NCBI RefSeq assembly: GCF_013376475.1
Contig: NZ_CP045508.1
Span: 1,361,501 to 1,425,500 of the forward strand
Direction: 5' to 3'
Source: Desulfolutivibrio sulfoxidireducens
GTDB lineage: Bacteria > Desulfobacterota > Desulfovibrionia > Desulfovibrionales > Desulfovibrionaceae
DNA length: 64,000 bases
Positions 23,412-30,964 of this stretch are shown piece by piece. Below the pieces are notes generated by a model. It saw nothing but the letters and a program-made list of their open reading frames with translations. It made no database searches and had not been told where the DNA came from. Positions within the stretch are counted from its first letter, which is position 1, and each line of letters opens with the position of its first letter. The position numbers and the translations under genes are program-made.

Positions 23412-24544
23412 TCGCCTACGTCGCCACCCAGGGCGCGCGCATCGTGCGCGAAGGCAAACGCCTCCTCGTGCGCAAGGACAGCGACACCCACCACACGCTT
23501 TTTATCTGGAAGCTCGAACAGATCCTCATCTTCGGCAACGTCTCCATTACCCCGCCGGCCCTGGGACTGCTTTTGCGCGAGGGCGTGGACACCGTCTTCC
23601 TGCGCGCCGACGGCCGCTACCTCGGACGCCTCGCCCCCGAGCCCCAGGCCAACGTGTTCCTGCGAAAACGCCAGTTCCATCTCACGGATGATCCCGGTTT
23701 CATCCTGGGCATGGCCAAGACCATCACCGAGGCGAAAATCCAGAACCAGGCCACGGTCCTGGCCCGCATCAAACGCGCCCGCAACATCGCCCCGGCCCGG
23801 GAGGCCGCCGACGATCTCCGGCGGCTTGCCCGCAAAATCGCGGACGCCCCGGACCTGGACGCCGTGCGCGGCCTGGAGGGGGCCGCCGCGGCGCGCTACT
23901 TCAAAACCCTGCCCCTCGGCCTGACCAAGGATTTCGGGTTCGTCAAACGCGTGCGCCGGCCGCCCACCGATCCGGTCAACGCCGTCCTGTCCCTGCTCTA
24001 CACCCTGCTCATCAACCGCTGCCACGCCGCCGTGCGCTGCGCCGGCCTGGACCCCCAACCCGGAGCCCTCCATGCCCTGGAATACGGCAGAAATTCCCTC
24101 CCCCTGGACCTCGTGGAGGAATTCCGCCCCATCCTGGCCGACACCCTGACCCTGGCCCTGTTCAACCTCGGCGTCCTGGACTGGCCGGACTTCGAATGCC
24201 GACTCCCGGCCCCGGCCCGGGCCGATGCCCCGGACCCCCTGGAAAACGCCGTCAACGATCCCCTCGGCCGCATGAGCCTGGAGGACGCCACCGAACTGGC
24301 CGACCTGCCCGGAGAACAGCTCCCGCCAACACCGGACAGGCCGGCAAAACCCGCCGTGCTGCTTTCTCCCGCCGCCCTGCGCCGGGTCCTGGCCGCGTTC
24401 TCGAAACGCATGGAAACGGCCTTCTTCCACCCCGTGGCGGAAAAAGAGGTCACCTACGCGCAGTCCCTGGAAATCCAAGCCCGACTCTACAGACGGGTCG
24501 TCGAAGGACAGGCGGCCGCCTACCGGCCGCTCTTGCTTAGGTGA
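23408..24544 (+). CDS. cas1: Cas1, CRISPR spacer integrase
   Basis: A 378-residue protein, slightly long for Cas1 (about 330). The metal-binding triad is visible: Glu157 in RGLEGAAAARYF, His222 in GALHALEYGRN and Glu237/238 in LPLDLVEEFRP. The ATG at 23408 overlaps the stop of the upstream exported-protein gene; a longer frame from 23021 runs through that gene in another frame and is not real. A Pro/Ala-rich insertion (about 270-315, ADAPDPLENAV, LPGEQLPPTPDRPAKPA) accounts for the extra length. It forms the adaptation complex with Cas2, of which two copies follow. Confidence 0.94.
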   Translation: MIAYVATQGARIVREGKRLLVRKDSDTHHTLFIWKLEQILIFGNVSITPPALGLLLREGVDTVFLRADGRYLGRLAPEPQANVFLRKRQFHLTDDPGFILGMAKTITEAKIQNQATVLARIKRARNIAPAREAADDLRRLARKIADAPDLDAVRGLEGAAAARYFKTLPLGLTKDFGFVKRVRRPPTDPVNAVLSLLYTLLINRCHAAVRCAGLDPQPGALHALEYGRNSLPLDLVEEFRPILADTLTLALFNLGVLDWPDFECRLPAPARADAPDPLENAVNDPLGRMSLEDATELADLPGEQLPPTPDRPAKPAVLLSPAALRRVLAAFSKRMETAFFHPVAEKEVTYAQSLEIQARLYRRVVEGQAAAYRPLLLR

Positions 24545-24548
24545 TCCG

Positions 24549-24824
24549 ATGCAGGCCCTCATCGCCTACGACATCGTCAAGGACAAACCCCGCACCGAGG
24601 TCTTCAAATACCTCACGGGACTTGGCCTCCATTCCCAGCGTTCGGTCTTTGAAATCGAGACCGACCCGGCCATGCTCCGGACCATCGTCCGCACCCTCTC
24701 CGGACTGATCGACCCGGATACGGACAGCGTCATCATCATCCCCCTGTGCCGCCGCTGCGCGCAAAAAACCCTCGTCTCCGGCCAGGGGGTCACCCTCGTC
24801 CGGACGGATTTCCTGGTCATCTGA
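24549..24824 (+). CDS. cas2: Cas2, first copy
   Basis: A 91-residue ferredoxin-fold protein. LIAYDIVKDKPRTEVFKYL has the conserved Asp after the first strand; the middle reads QRSVFEIE and the C-terminal part carries SVIIIPLCRRC. It starts 4 bp after the cas1 stop. Its C-terminus ends in a hydrophobic strand (VTLVRTDFLVI), as in many type III-associated Cas2 proteins. Confidence 0.9.
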   Translation: MQALIAYDIVKDKPRTEVFKYLTGLGLHSQRSVFEIETDPAMLRTIVRTLSGLIDPDTDSVIIIPLCRRCAQKTLVSGQGVTLVRTDFLVI

Positions 24825-24825
24825 C

Positions 24826-25104
24826 ATGCACCTCGTCGCCGCCTACGATATTTCCGCCCCTCGCCGCTTGACCAAGGTGGCCAGAATCATGAAAGACTAC
24901 GGGGAACGCATCCAGTATTCGATTTTCGAAATGGAGATTTCGCCGGACAGGTTCACGCAACTGGTGAAGAGGGTGTCGGCCGTCCTGGACCCGGACGTCG
25001 ACGGCGTGAAATACTTCGAAATCTGCGAGCGTTGCCTGGCCTCCGCCATCCGTCTCGGCAGGCACGCCGCACTGGGGAGCGACGAACCATGGACCATCCT
25101 GTGA
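24826..25104 (+). CDS. cas2: Cas2, second, divergent copy
   Basis: A 92-residue Cas2 homologue. LVAAYDISAPRRLTKVARIM carries the conserved Asp, followed by RIQYSIFEMEI and GVKYFEICERC. Less than half of the residues match the first copy by eye, so it is not a recent duplicate. It begins 1 bp after the first cas2 and its end overlaps the CARF nuclease gene by 16 bp. Cas2 works as a dimer, so a heterodimer is possible. Confidence 0.88.
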   Translation: MHLVAAYDISAPRRLTKVARIMKDYGERIQYSIFEMEISPDRFTQLVKRVSAVLDPDVDGVKYFEICERCLASAIRLGRHAALGSDEPWTIL

Positions 25105-26255
25105 CCACCCCGGACTGGCCCGAGTCCGCCCTGCGCGATCGCGCCCACGTCTGCCTCGTTTCCGGGCAGTCCCTGCCCAACCTCATGCCCCTTTTGTGGG
25201 ACCGCGCCAGACCTCGGGAACTGATCCTGTGCGCCACCCGGGACATGACCGCCAATGTCCCCGTTCTGGAACGCTTCGCCGCCAAACGCGGCATAGCCGT
25301 CTCCCGCCGCGACCTGCCCGGCACCGACCCCATGGCCGTCGGCCAGGCCCTGCGTGACCTTGTCGACAGCCGCCCCCCGAACTCCCTGGCCGTCAACCTG
25401 ACCGGAGGCACCAAGCTCATGGCCCTGGGCGCCCTTGAGGCCGCGCGCGCCGCCGACCTCCCGACCTTCTACATGGATACGGACCGGGGCAAATGCCTGC
25501 TTCTGTCCGCCCCAGCCTTCCAGGAGGAACCGCTTCCCGAACTGTGCCGCGTCGCGGATATTCTGGAGGCCCACGGCTACGCCGTGCTCTCGTCCGACAT
25601 CGCGCCGGTCCCCGCCGCCATCCGAAAACTGACCCTGACCCTGATCGACGGTTTCGACCGGTTCGCCAAGGCCATCTCCGTGTTCAACGCCATGGCCCAG
25701 GAGGCCGCCAGGACGCCCGGGCATGCCCTTCCACGCCGGGACTGGCCCGCATACAAGGCCTTCCAGGACCTGCTGGGGCTTTTCCGCGATGTCGGGACCC
25801 TGTCCCTGGACAGGGACACGGTGCGGTTCGCCACGGAGGAGGACTGCTTTTTCGCCGGCGGTGGCTGGCTCGAGGCCCACGTCAAGGCCATCCTGCACCG
25901 GCTGCGGGCCGACGGACGCATCCACGACCATGCGGCCAACGTGGTGGCCGAAAACGCCAAAGGGGTGAGAAACGAACTCGACGCCGCCCTGGTGGCCCGG
26001 AACCGCCTCTTCGTCGTCGAGTGCAAGACCGCCCGGATGTCCGGGGAGGAGGGCCGCGACGAGGACGTCAGCTACAAGCTGGACACCCTGCGCGACGTGC
26101 TTGGCGGCATAATGACCCGGGCCATGCTCGTCAGCTACCTGCACCTCTCGCCGGCCCGCCGGAAACGTTGCCGGGAATACCGCATCCGGGTGATCGAAGG
26201 CCCCGAGCTGCAACATCTTGAGGAGAAAATCAAACAATGGACCAACAGGACCTGA
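25089..26255 (+). CDS. CARF-PD-(D/E)xK effector nuclease, Card1/Can2-like (DUF1887 family)
   Basis: A 388-residue protein. The N-terminal CARF domain has VCLVSGQSLPNLMPLLWD and the loop VNLTGGTKLMALGALEA (about residues 103-119). After a helical linker, the C-terminal nuclease domain shows GGGWLEAHV, VRNELDAALVARNRLFVVEC and a following Lys: Glu296/Asp298 and Glu311-x-Lys313 form the PD-(D/E)xK centre. Card1/Can2 proteins are activated by cyclic tetra-adenylate and cut nucleic acid. ATG 25089 lies inside the end of the second cas2. Confidence 0.87.
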   Translation: MDHPVTTPDWPESALRDRAHVCLVSGQSLPNLMPLLWDRARPRELILCATRDMTANVPVLERFAAKRGIAVSRRDLPGTDPMAVGQALRDLVDSRPPNSLAVNLTGGTKLMALGALEAARAADLPTFYMDTDRGKCLLLSAPAFQEEPLPELCRVADILEAHGYAVLSSDIAPVPAAIRKLTLTLIDGFDRFAKAISVFNAMAQEAARTPGHALPRRDWPAYKAFQDLLGLFRDVGTLSLDRDTVRFATEEDCFFAGGGWLEAHVKAILHRLRADGRIHDHAANVVAENAKGVRNELDAALVARNRLFVVECKTARMSGEEGRDEDVSYKLDTLRDVLGGIMTRAMLVSYLHLSPARRKRCREYRIRVIEGPELQHLEEKIKQWTNRT

Positions 26256-27565
26256 ACAACACAGCAACATCCGTGAACGAATGCCTGGTTCTCGGGGTGG
26301 GCGGCTCGCCCGCGCCCATCATCGTCAGCATCAACACCCTCAGGCCAAGACGCATCGTCTATGTCGCGTCCATTGTATCGCGAAAGACCATTCGTGAAGA
26401 CGTTGAGCCAAATATTGCGTATCCTCTTCAGGATCATGAAATCATAACGCTTTCAAACGAGCAAAGTCTCGTGGACTGCGTTCGGGATATACTTCGGGAG
26501 TTGCCAGGGATTCTTTCGATGTGGGGAATCGCCGATAGGGCCGTTCTGTGCGACTTCACCGGCGGCACCAAGGTCATGTCCGCCGCCCTGGTCCTGGCCC
26601 TGACCCACTTTGGCGTACGGTACACCTATGTCGGCGGCACAAGCCGCACAAAGAACGGACTTGGCGTCGTCGAGAACGGGAAAGAGAAGCTCCTGCATCT
26701 TGAAAATCCATGGGACATGCTGGCCGTACCTGAACTTGCGCATGCGGCGGACCTCTTCAACGCGTGCCAGTTCCAGGCCCTGCGGGACATCGCCGTGGAG
26801 ACATCCCGGCGCATGAACGTCCGCCGGCCATTTTTCGAGATGCTGGCCACGGTGGCCGAGGCCTACAACCTGTGGGACGGCTTCCAATACAGACAGGCCC
26901 ATGACAGATTGCGTCGGGCCGAATGCCTCTTGCGAAGCCTTGGCGCTCTCGCGGATTGCCCGTCGTTGCAGGCGTTTTTGGCCGGGCTGTGCGACAACAT
27001 CGTCTTTCTTGAGCGCGTGCAACGCGATGTCCAACCCTATCTGGCGGCGAGCGGCAGCTCCCGGGGCATCCCCCGGGATGCCGAGGCGGGCCAGGCCTTC
27101 CTGCTGGATCTTTTGGCCAATGCCACACGCCGTGCGGACAGCGGCCGTCACGACGACGCCGTGGCCCGACTCTACAGCGCCATGGAAAAGATCGCCAAAA
27201 CCCGGTTGGCGGCGGCCCACGGTATCGACAACTCCAATGTCGACGCGGCGCTTGTCCCGGAATCGCAGCGCGAGGACATCGCCTCCTGCCGCGACGCCGA
27301 CGGGCGCATCCGCATCGGTCTGGAACGCAGCTACCGATTGCTTGGCGCTCTGGGCGACCCTCTCGGCGAGGCCTATCTCCAGCGGTCGAAAGAACTGTCC
27401 CAGCTTCTCCAACGTCGGAACCAATCGCTTCTGGCCCATGGATTCCGTCCGGTTGACGCCACGGACTTTCAGAAGATGATGGATATCGCGCTGTCGTTCC
27501 TTGGCATCGAATCCGGGCAACTTCCCGCGTTTCCCCGGATGGATTGGAAGGGTTTGGTTCTGTAA
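26237..27565 (+). CDS. CARF-HEPN ribonuclease, TIGR02710/Csm6-like
   Basis: A 442-residue protein. The CARF domain carries LVLGVGGSPAPIIVSINTL and the loop LCDFTGGTKVMSAALVLAL. The C-terminal half is helical and ends with RRNQSLLAHGF, where Arg394-x6-His401 fits the HEPN R-x4-6-H catalytic motif. It is expected to be an RNase switched on by cyclic oligoadenylate. It overlaps the Card1-like gene by 19 bp, so both effectors should be made together. A short AT-richer patch (26360-26470) stands out in the CARF domain. Confidence 0.85.
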   Translation: MDQQDLNNTATSVNECLVLGVGGSPAPIIVSINTLRPRRIVYVASIVSRKTIREDVEPNIAYPLQDHEIITLSNEQSLVDCVRDILRELPGILSMWGIADRAVLCDFTGGTKVMSAALVLALTHFGVRYTYVGGTSRTKNGLGVVENGKEKLLHLENPWDMLAVPELAHAADLFNACQFQALRDIAVETSRRMNVRRPFFEMLATVAEAYNLWDGFQYRQAHDRLRRAECLLRSLGALADCPSLQAFLAGLCDNIVFLERVQRDVQPYLAASGSSRGIPRDAEAGQAFLLDLLANATRRADSGRHDDAVARLYSAMEKIAKTRLAAAHGIDNSNVDAALVPESQREDIASCRDADGRIRIGLERSYRLLGALGDPLGEAYLQRSKELSQLLQRRNQSLLAHGFRPVDATDFQKMMDIALSFLGIESGQLPAFPRMDWKGLVL

Positions 27566-27590
27566 CATCTTGATTATCGGAGTTTTTTCC

Positions 27591-29420
27591 ATGGGCACCC
27601 TCGGATTTTCTCTCGAAACCCTGGCCCTGGCTTCCGGGATCATGGCGGCCCTGTGTCTGATCCTGCTTGTCGTCTTGCACCTGCGCTACAAGCCCTTCAA
27701 TCCGACCGCCATCGTGACCGTTCTGGAGGGGCTCATCCATGAGCAGGAGCGCCTTGAGGGCGTGATGCACGAGGAGTCGGCGCGGGGTCGGACGGAACAC
27801 GCCCAGGCCGCCCAGGCCCTGCGCGGGGAACTGTTGGCCATGGTTCACGCCTTGGGTGACACGGTTTCCGGCCGGGTGAGCATCATGGCCGCGCAGCAGA
27901 AGGACAATCTGGAAGGTTTCGGCCGGACCATCGAACGATTGTCCCAATCCACCGAAGACAATCTGACGCGCATCCGGGACGCGGTCTCCCAAACCATCGA
28001 CGCCTTTCGCCAGGAAACCAGGGACGGGCTCAAGTCCTTCGGCGATTCGGTGCTGGCCAGGACGGCCGAGCACGGAACCGCGCAAAAGCAGCATCTCGAC
28101 GCCTTTGCCGGCCGGATGGAGACGCTTTCACAGACCATCGACACCCAACTGGCGAAAAACAGGGAGTCGTCGGAATCGAGCGCCAAGGCCCTGCGCGAGG
28201 AATCGGCGAAACGCATGTCCGAGTTCCAGACATTCCTGCACCAGCGCCTGGAGACCATGCTGGAACGTCTGGACGGCATCCGCGACGCTATGGAAAAACG
28301 GCTCCATGAGATTCAGCAGGCCGAGGTGGAGGCATCCAGGGTGTCGCGCGAGGAGACGGCCATTGTCCTGAAGCGGTTTGGCGAGTCCCTGGAAACGCGG
28401 CTGGCAAATCTGACCCAGTCCAATGAGAACAAACTGGGGGAGCTGCGCACCTCTGTGGAGACGAAGCTGTCGCAGATCCAGACGGACAATGCGGCCAAGC
28501 TCGAAGAAATGCGCAGGACTGTGGACGAAAAACTTCAGGGCACCCTGGAGAAACGTCTGGGCCAGAGTTTCCAGCTTGTCAGCGAGCGGCTTGAGCTTGT
28601 GCACAAGGGGCTGGGAGAGATGCAGACCCTGGCCGCCGGGGTGGGCGATCTCAAGAAGGTGCTGACCAACGTCAAAACCCGGGGGACCTGGGGCGAGGTG
28701 CAGTTGGAGCGGCTTTTGGAGCAGATTTTCGCACCCGGCCAGTTCGTGAAGAATTTCAGCCCGAACGGACGCGAGTCTGTGGAATTCGCCGTCCGTATGG
28801 CTGGCCGGGAGGGGGAAATGGAATGCATGCTGCCCATCGACGCCAAATATCCCGTCGAGGACTATGAGCGGCTCCTGGCGGCGGTGGAGGCGGGTAGCCC
28901 CGAGGCCGCCGACGTGGCGTCCAAACAGATTGAGATACGTATCAAGGCCTGCGCCAAGGACATTCGGGAGAAATACATCTGCCCGCCGACCACCACGATC
29001 TTCGCCGTGTTGTTTCTCCCGGTGGAGGGGCTTTACGCCGAGGTGCTGCGCCGACCCGGGCTGGTGGAGTCCCTGCAACGGGATTTCCGGGTCGTGATCG
29101 CCGGTCCGACCACGCTGACCGCCATCCTGTCCTCGGTGCAGATGGGGCTTGCCGTGGCGGCCATCTCCAAACGCTCGGAAGAAGTCTGGAAGACTCTGGG
29201 CGCGGTGAAGCTGGAGTTTCGCAAGTATGGGGATGTGCTGGACAAGGTCAAGAAATCCCTCACCTCGGCAACCAATCAACTGGACACGGTGTCCACCCGG
29301 TCCCGTGCGATTGAGCGCAAGCTGCGGAGTGTCACGGAGCTTCCCGAGGCCGAGTCCCGGCAGATGCTGACAGACATCGAGGACATCATGGGGGACATGG
29401 CAGCCGAGGGGCAGGCATAG
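27591..29420 (+). CDS. rmuC: RmuC family protein
   Basis: A 609-residue protein. An N-terminal membrane anchor (ALASGIMAALCLILLVVLHL) is followed by a long coiled coil to about residue 340, then the RmuC domain: VKTRGTWGEVQLERLLEQI (as KTRGTWGEVQLERLL), FAVRMAGREG, LPIDAKYPVEDYERLL. The PIDAK strand is the PD-(D/E)xK-like core. RmuC limits DNA inversions/recombination in E. coli and is usually chromosomal; here it is the last gene inside the inverted-repeat-bounded module. ATG 27591 has GGAG 8 bp upstream. It may be cargo with an accessory role. Confidence 0.9.
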   Translation: MGTLGFSLETLALASGIMAALCLILLVVLHLRYKPFNPTAIVTVLEGLIHEQERLEGVMHEESARGRTEHAQAAQALRGELLAMVHALGDTVSGRVSIMAAQQKDNLEGFGRTIERLSQSTEDNLTRIRDAVSQTIDAFRQETRDGLKSFGDSVLARTAEHGTAQKQHLDAFAGRMETLSQTIDTQLAKNRESSESSAKALREESAKRMSEFQTFLHQRLETMLERLDGIRDAMEKRLHEIQQAEVEASRVSREETAIVLKRFGESLETRLANLTQSNENKLGELRTSVETKLSQIQTDNAAKLEEMRRTVDEKLQGTLEKRLGQSFQLVSERLELVHKGLGEMQTLAAGVGDLKKVLTNVKTRGTWGEVQLERLLEQIFAPGQFVKNFSPNGRESVEFAVRMAGREGEMECMLPIDAKYPVEDYERLLAAVEAGSPEAADVASKQIEIRIKACAKDIREKYICPPTTTIFAVLFLPVEGLYAEVLRRPGLVESLQRDFRVVIAGPTTLTAILSSVQMGLAVAAISKRSEEVWKTLGAVKLEFRKYGDVLDKVKKSLTSATNQLDTVSTRSRAIERKLRSVTELPEAESRQMLTDIEDIMGDMAAEGQA

Positions 29421-29461
29421 GCCGAGCCTGCCGCCTCTGCCATCCACAATTCCGCGAATCT

Positions 29462-29482
29462 GCGAATTGTGCGCTTACGATC
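29462..29482. repeat. 21-bp inverted repeat, right boundary of CRISPR-Cas module
   Basis: Begins GCGAATTGTGCGCTTACG. It mirrors 9143-9163 exactly and lies 41 bp after the rmuC stop. Confidence 0.8.
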
Positions 29483-29670
29483 CGCAGAAGAGGAAAGGGG
29501 AGTGCTTCAGCAGGTGAACTTGGCTATCCCACAGAAATGGATTGGAAAAATCAGCAGCAATTCATTTCGGTGCAATTCAGATTGCGAGAGATGAGAAGAC
29601 CGGTGGGGAGAAATCGTCCAGTGTCAGTGTTGGCGCTCTGCTTGCGGGTTCCCAACCATTCTTTTTCCTT

Positions 29671-29694
29671 CCTGGGTAGGAATAGGGTAGGAAA
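29671..29694 (+). promoter_or_regulatory. Arm-type integrase site next to attR
   Basis: Identical 24-base copy of 3375-3398, directly abutting the attR repeat. Confidence 0.6.
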
Positions 29695-29789
29695 CAGAAA
29701 AAGGGCCTACGGATTTTTGTCCGTAAGCCCTTGATTTTGCTGGTTGCGGGGGCAGGATTTGAACCTGCGATCTTCGGGTTATGAGCCCG
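29694..29789. repeat. attR: 96-bp direct repeat
   Basis: Identical to 3132-3227. It includes the terminator and the 3' part of the intact tRNA-fMet gene; the tRNA continues rightward into chromosomal DNA. Confidence 0.9.
29698..29730 (-). terminator. Rho-independent terminator of tRNA-fMet
   Basis: On the minus strand: GGGCTTACGGA, loop, TCCGTAGGCCC, then TTTTT, starting 10 nt after the tRNA CCA. Confidence 0.8.
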
Positions 29790-29817
29790 ATGAGCTACCG
29801 TGCTGCTCCACCCCGCG
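29741..29817 (-). tRNA. Initiator tRNA-fMet (anticodon CAT), insertion target of the element
   Basis: A 77-nt gene on the minus strand, CCA encoded. The acceptor stem starts CGCGGGG and ends CCCCGCA, so position 1 to 72 is a C-A mismatch, the mark of bacterial initiator tRNA; the anticodon stem has three consecutive G-C pairs (GGGCTCATAACCC). The integrated element replaced the 3' part with an identical copy, keeping the gene whole. Confidence 0.95.
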
Positions 29818-29832
29818 TCATTGAAGAAGAGG

Positions 29833-29861
29833 TATCTACGGGATGAAATAATTCTTGTCAA
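29833..29861 (-). promoter_or_regulatory. Promoter of tRNA-fMet
   Basis: On the minus strand, TTGACA (29856-29861), 17-bp spacer, TAGATA (29833-29838), 15 bp before the tRNA 5' end. Confidence 0.6.
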
Positions 29862-29952
29862 GACTGTTTTTCAAAGCGAAGGTCTTTTCCGGTGTCCAGC
29901 CGAGCGGGAGAACCTTTTGGCCTCGTCGCGAACCGCGCAAAGGACCGGCCGC

Positions 29953-30318
29953 ATGTCGTCCAGACTGTACGTTCTTGCCCTTGGCCTTCTCCTCCAGGCG
30001 CCCCTCGCCCTGGACAGCATCGCGCGTTTTCGGCCGGATGCTCGAACGCGGGGGGGCACGCCGGTGGGTGCCGGATTTGCCCCGGGGGCGATGATCATAC
30101 GCGCCGGGTTCGCGGGCGGGCTGTGCGGACTCGTGTACGCCGTCATGGCCCACGATCCGGTTTTTTTTCTCGGCCAGGCCGTCTTTCTGGGGCTTTTCTG
30201 TCGCCCCCCCGACCTTACGGGCCGGGCATCCGACGGGGAAACGCGAGCGCCAGGGGCGCGTATGGCCCACAGGCGCCTCGGCGGGGGCGGAGAGGATGTG
30301 TCCTCGTCGCGCCTGTGA
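29953..30318 (+). CDS. Small membrane protein, possibly lipid-A-disaccharide-synthase N-terminal-like
   Basis: A 121-residue protein with two hydrophobic segments: YVLALGLLLQAPLALDSIA and AGFAGGLCGLVYAVMAHDPV followed by FFLGQAVFLGLF. The YAVMAHDPVFFLGQ block resembles the LAB_N domain (YAIYRRDPVFILGQ-type), but the rest is divergent. The start is ATG 29953; a frame opening at 29800 would run over the tRNA promoter. The C-terminal 40 residues are Gly/Arg-rich and may not be structured. Low certainty on family and on whether it is translated as drawn. Confidence 0.4.
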   Translation: MSSRLYVLALGLLLQAPLALDSIARFRPDARTRGGTPVGAGFAPGAMIIRAGFAGGLCGLVYAVMAHDPVFFLGQAVFLGLFCRPPDLTGRASDGETRAPGARMAHRRLGGGGEDVSSSRL

Positions 30319-30452
30319 CCGCGAAAGTCTCATGCCCATCCCCCGGCGCTTCAGGTGACGTCGGGGTCGGCATGGGCCGAGGTCCGGAAATCGGGTTGAC
30401 GCACCGGGAGATTGCGGCTATGAGACCAAGTTCATCACATCATTCGGAGACC

Positions 30453-30962
30453 ATGCATGAGCAAGATGACATATCAGCCGCACAAGACCCGGAGAAAGCG
30501 GACCCACGGATTTCTGGTCCGGTCCAAGAACAAGAATGGCCAGGCCGTCTTGCGCCGCAGACGGGCCAAGGGCCGAAAACGCCTGGCCGCCTGATTTACC
30601 CTCCGGAGCGCCGGCTGCGCTTGCGCGGCCGGTTCACGGCCTGCTACGATTCGGGACGAAAATATTTCACCCGGCATTTCGTGGTGTTTGCCCTGACACG
30701 GTCGCCCGATGGCGTGCCCGTCAGGCTGGGGCTTACGGTCGGGAAAAAATGCGGCGGCGCCGTGGCGCGCAACCGCATCAAAAGGGTGCTCAGGGAACTG
30801 TTCCGATTGTATTGGTCCGAGTTCGAACTGCCGTTGGACATCGTGATCGTGGCCAAAAAGACCCTGGACGCCGCCGGGTTTTCCCTTGAAGCCGCACGGC
30901 GCGAGCTTATGCCGCTCGTGACCCGGCTATGCAAGGATTTTGCCCGCGCCACAGAGGCGTGA
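30453..30962 (+). CDS. rnpA: RNase P protein component, apparently extended so that rpmH is nested in it
   Basis: The RnpA core is clear: [40 protein letters not shown] and VLRELFR (the RNR-type RNA-binding motif is ARNRIKR). Upstream of the core no ATG, GTG or TTG occurs in frame until ATG 30453, which gives 169 residues and encloses rpmH in another frame. The two start codons lie 4 bp apart (ATGCATGA) behind one GGAG. An unusual start such as CTG 30591 (giving about 123 residues) or TTG near 30618 (which would cut the conserved region) is the alternative. Start uncertain; identity is firm. Confidence 0.85.
   Translation: MHEQDDISAAQDPEKADPRISGPVQEQEWPGRLAPQTGQGPKTPGRLIYPPERRLRLRGRFTACYDSGRKYFTRHFVVFALTRSPDGVPVRLGLTVGKKCGGAVARNRIKRVLRELFRLYWSEFELPLDIVIVAKKTLDAAGFSLEAARRELMPLVTRLCKDFARATEA
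30457..30594 (+). CDS. rpmH: 50S ribosomal protein L34
   Basis: A 45-residue basic protein: [20 protein letters not shown], then [19 protein letters not shown], the classic L34 pattern. It follows GGAG by 7 bp. Its whole reading frame lies inside the longer rnpA frame that starts 4 bp earlier. It is the first gene of the conserved rpmH-rnpA-yidD-yidC-jag group. Confidence 0.95.
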   Translation: MSKMTYQPHKTRRKRTHGFLVRSKNKNGQAVLRRRRAKGRKRLAA

Positions 30963-30964
30963 CC

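Larger units (their letters stand above)
29421..29740. other. Right end of the element: inverted repeat, arm site, attR and tRNA terminator
   Basis: No gene. It holds in order the 21-bp inverted repeat (29462-29482), about 190 bp without recognisable features, the arm-type site (29671-29694), and the start of attR with the tRNA terminator. Confidence 0.7.
3132..29789. mobile_element. Integrative element of about 26.6 kb in tRNA-fMet carrying a type III-A CRISPR-Cas module
   Basis: A 96-bp perfect direct repeat lies at 3132-3227 and 29694-29789. The repeat consists of the 3' two thirds of tRNA-fMet plus its terminator; the full tRNA exists only at the right end. A tyrosine recombinase gene lies 240 bp inside the left end, and matching 24-bp arm-type motifs occur next to both ends. 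Cargo includes a recombination-directionality-like HTH protein, a Toprim/DUF3987 protein and the CRISPR-Cas module. No conjugation or virion genes are seen, so transfer would depend on a helper or on simple integration/excision. Boundaries are from sequence; mobility is inferred. Confidence 0.88.

Noticed and set aside
29800-30318. A 172-residue form of the small membrane protein after the tRNA
   Set aside because: Its first 51 codons would cover the tRNA promoter and the tRNA 5' end; ATG 29953 is more sensible.
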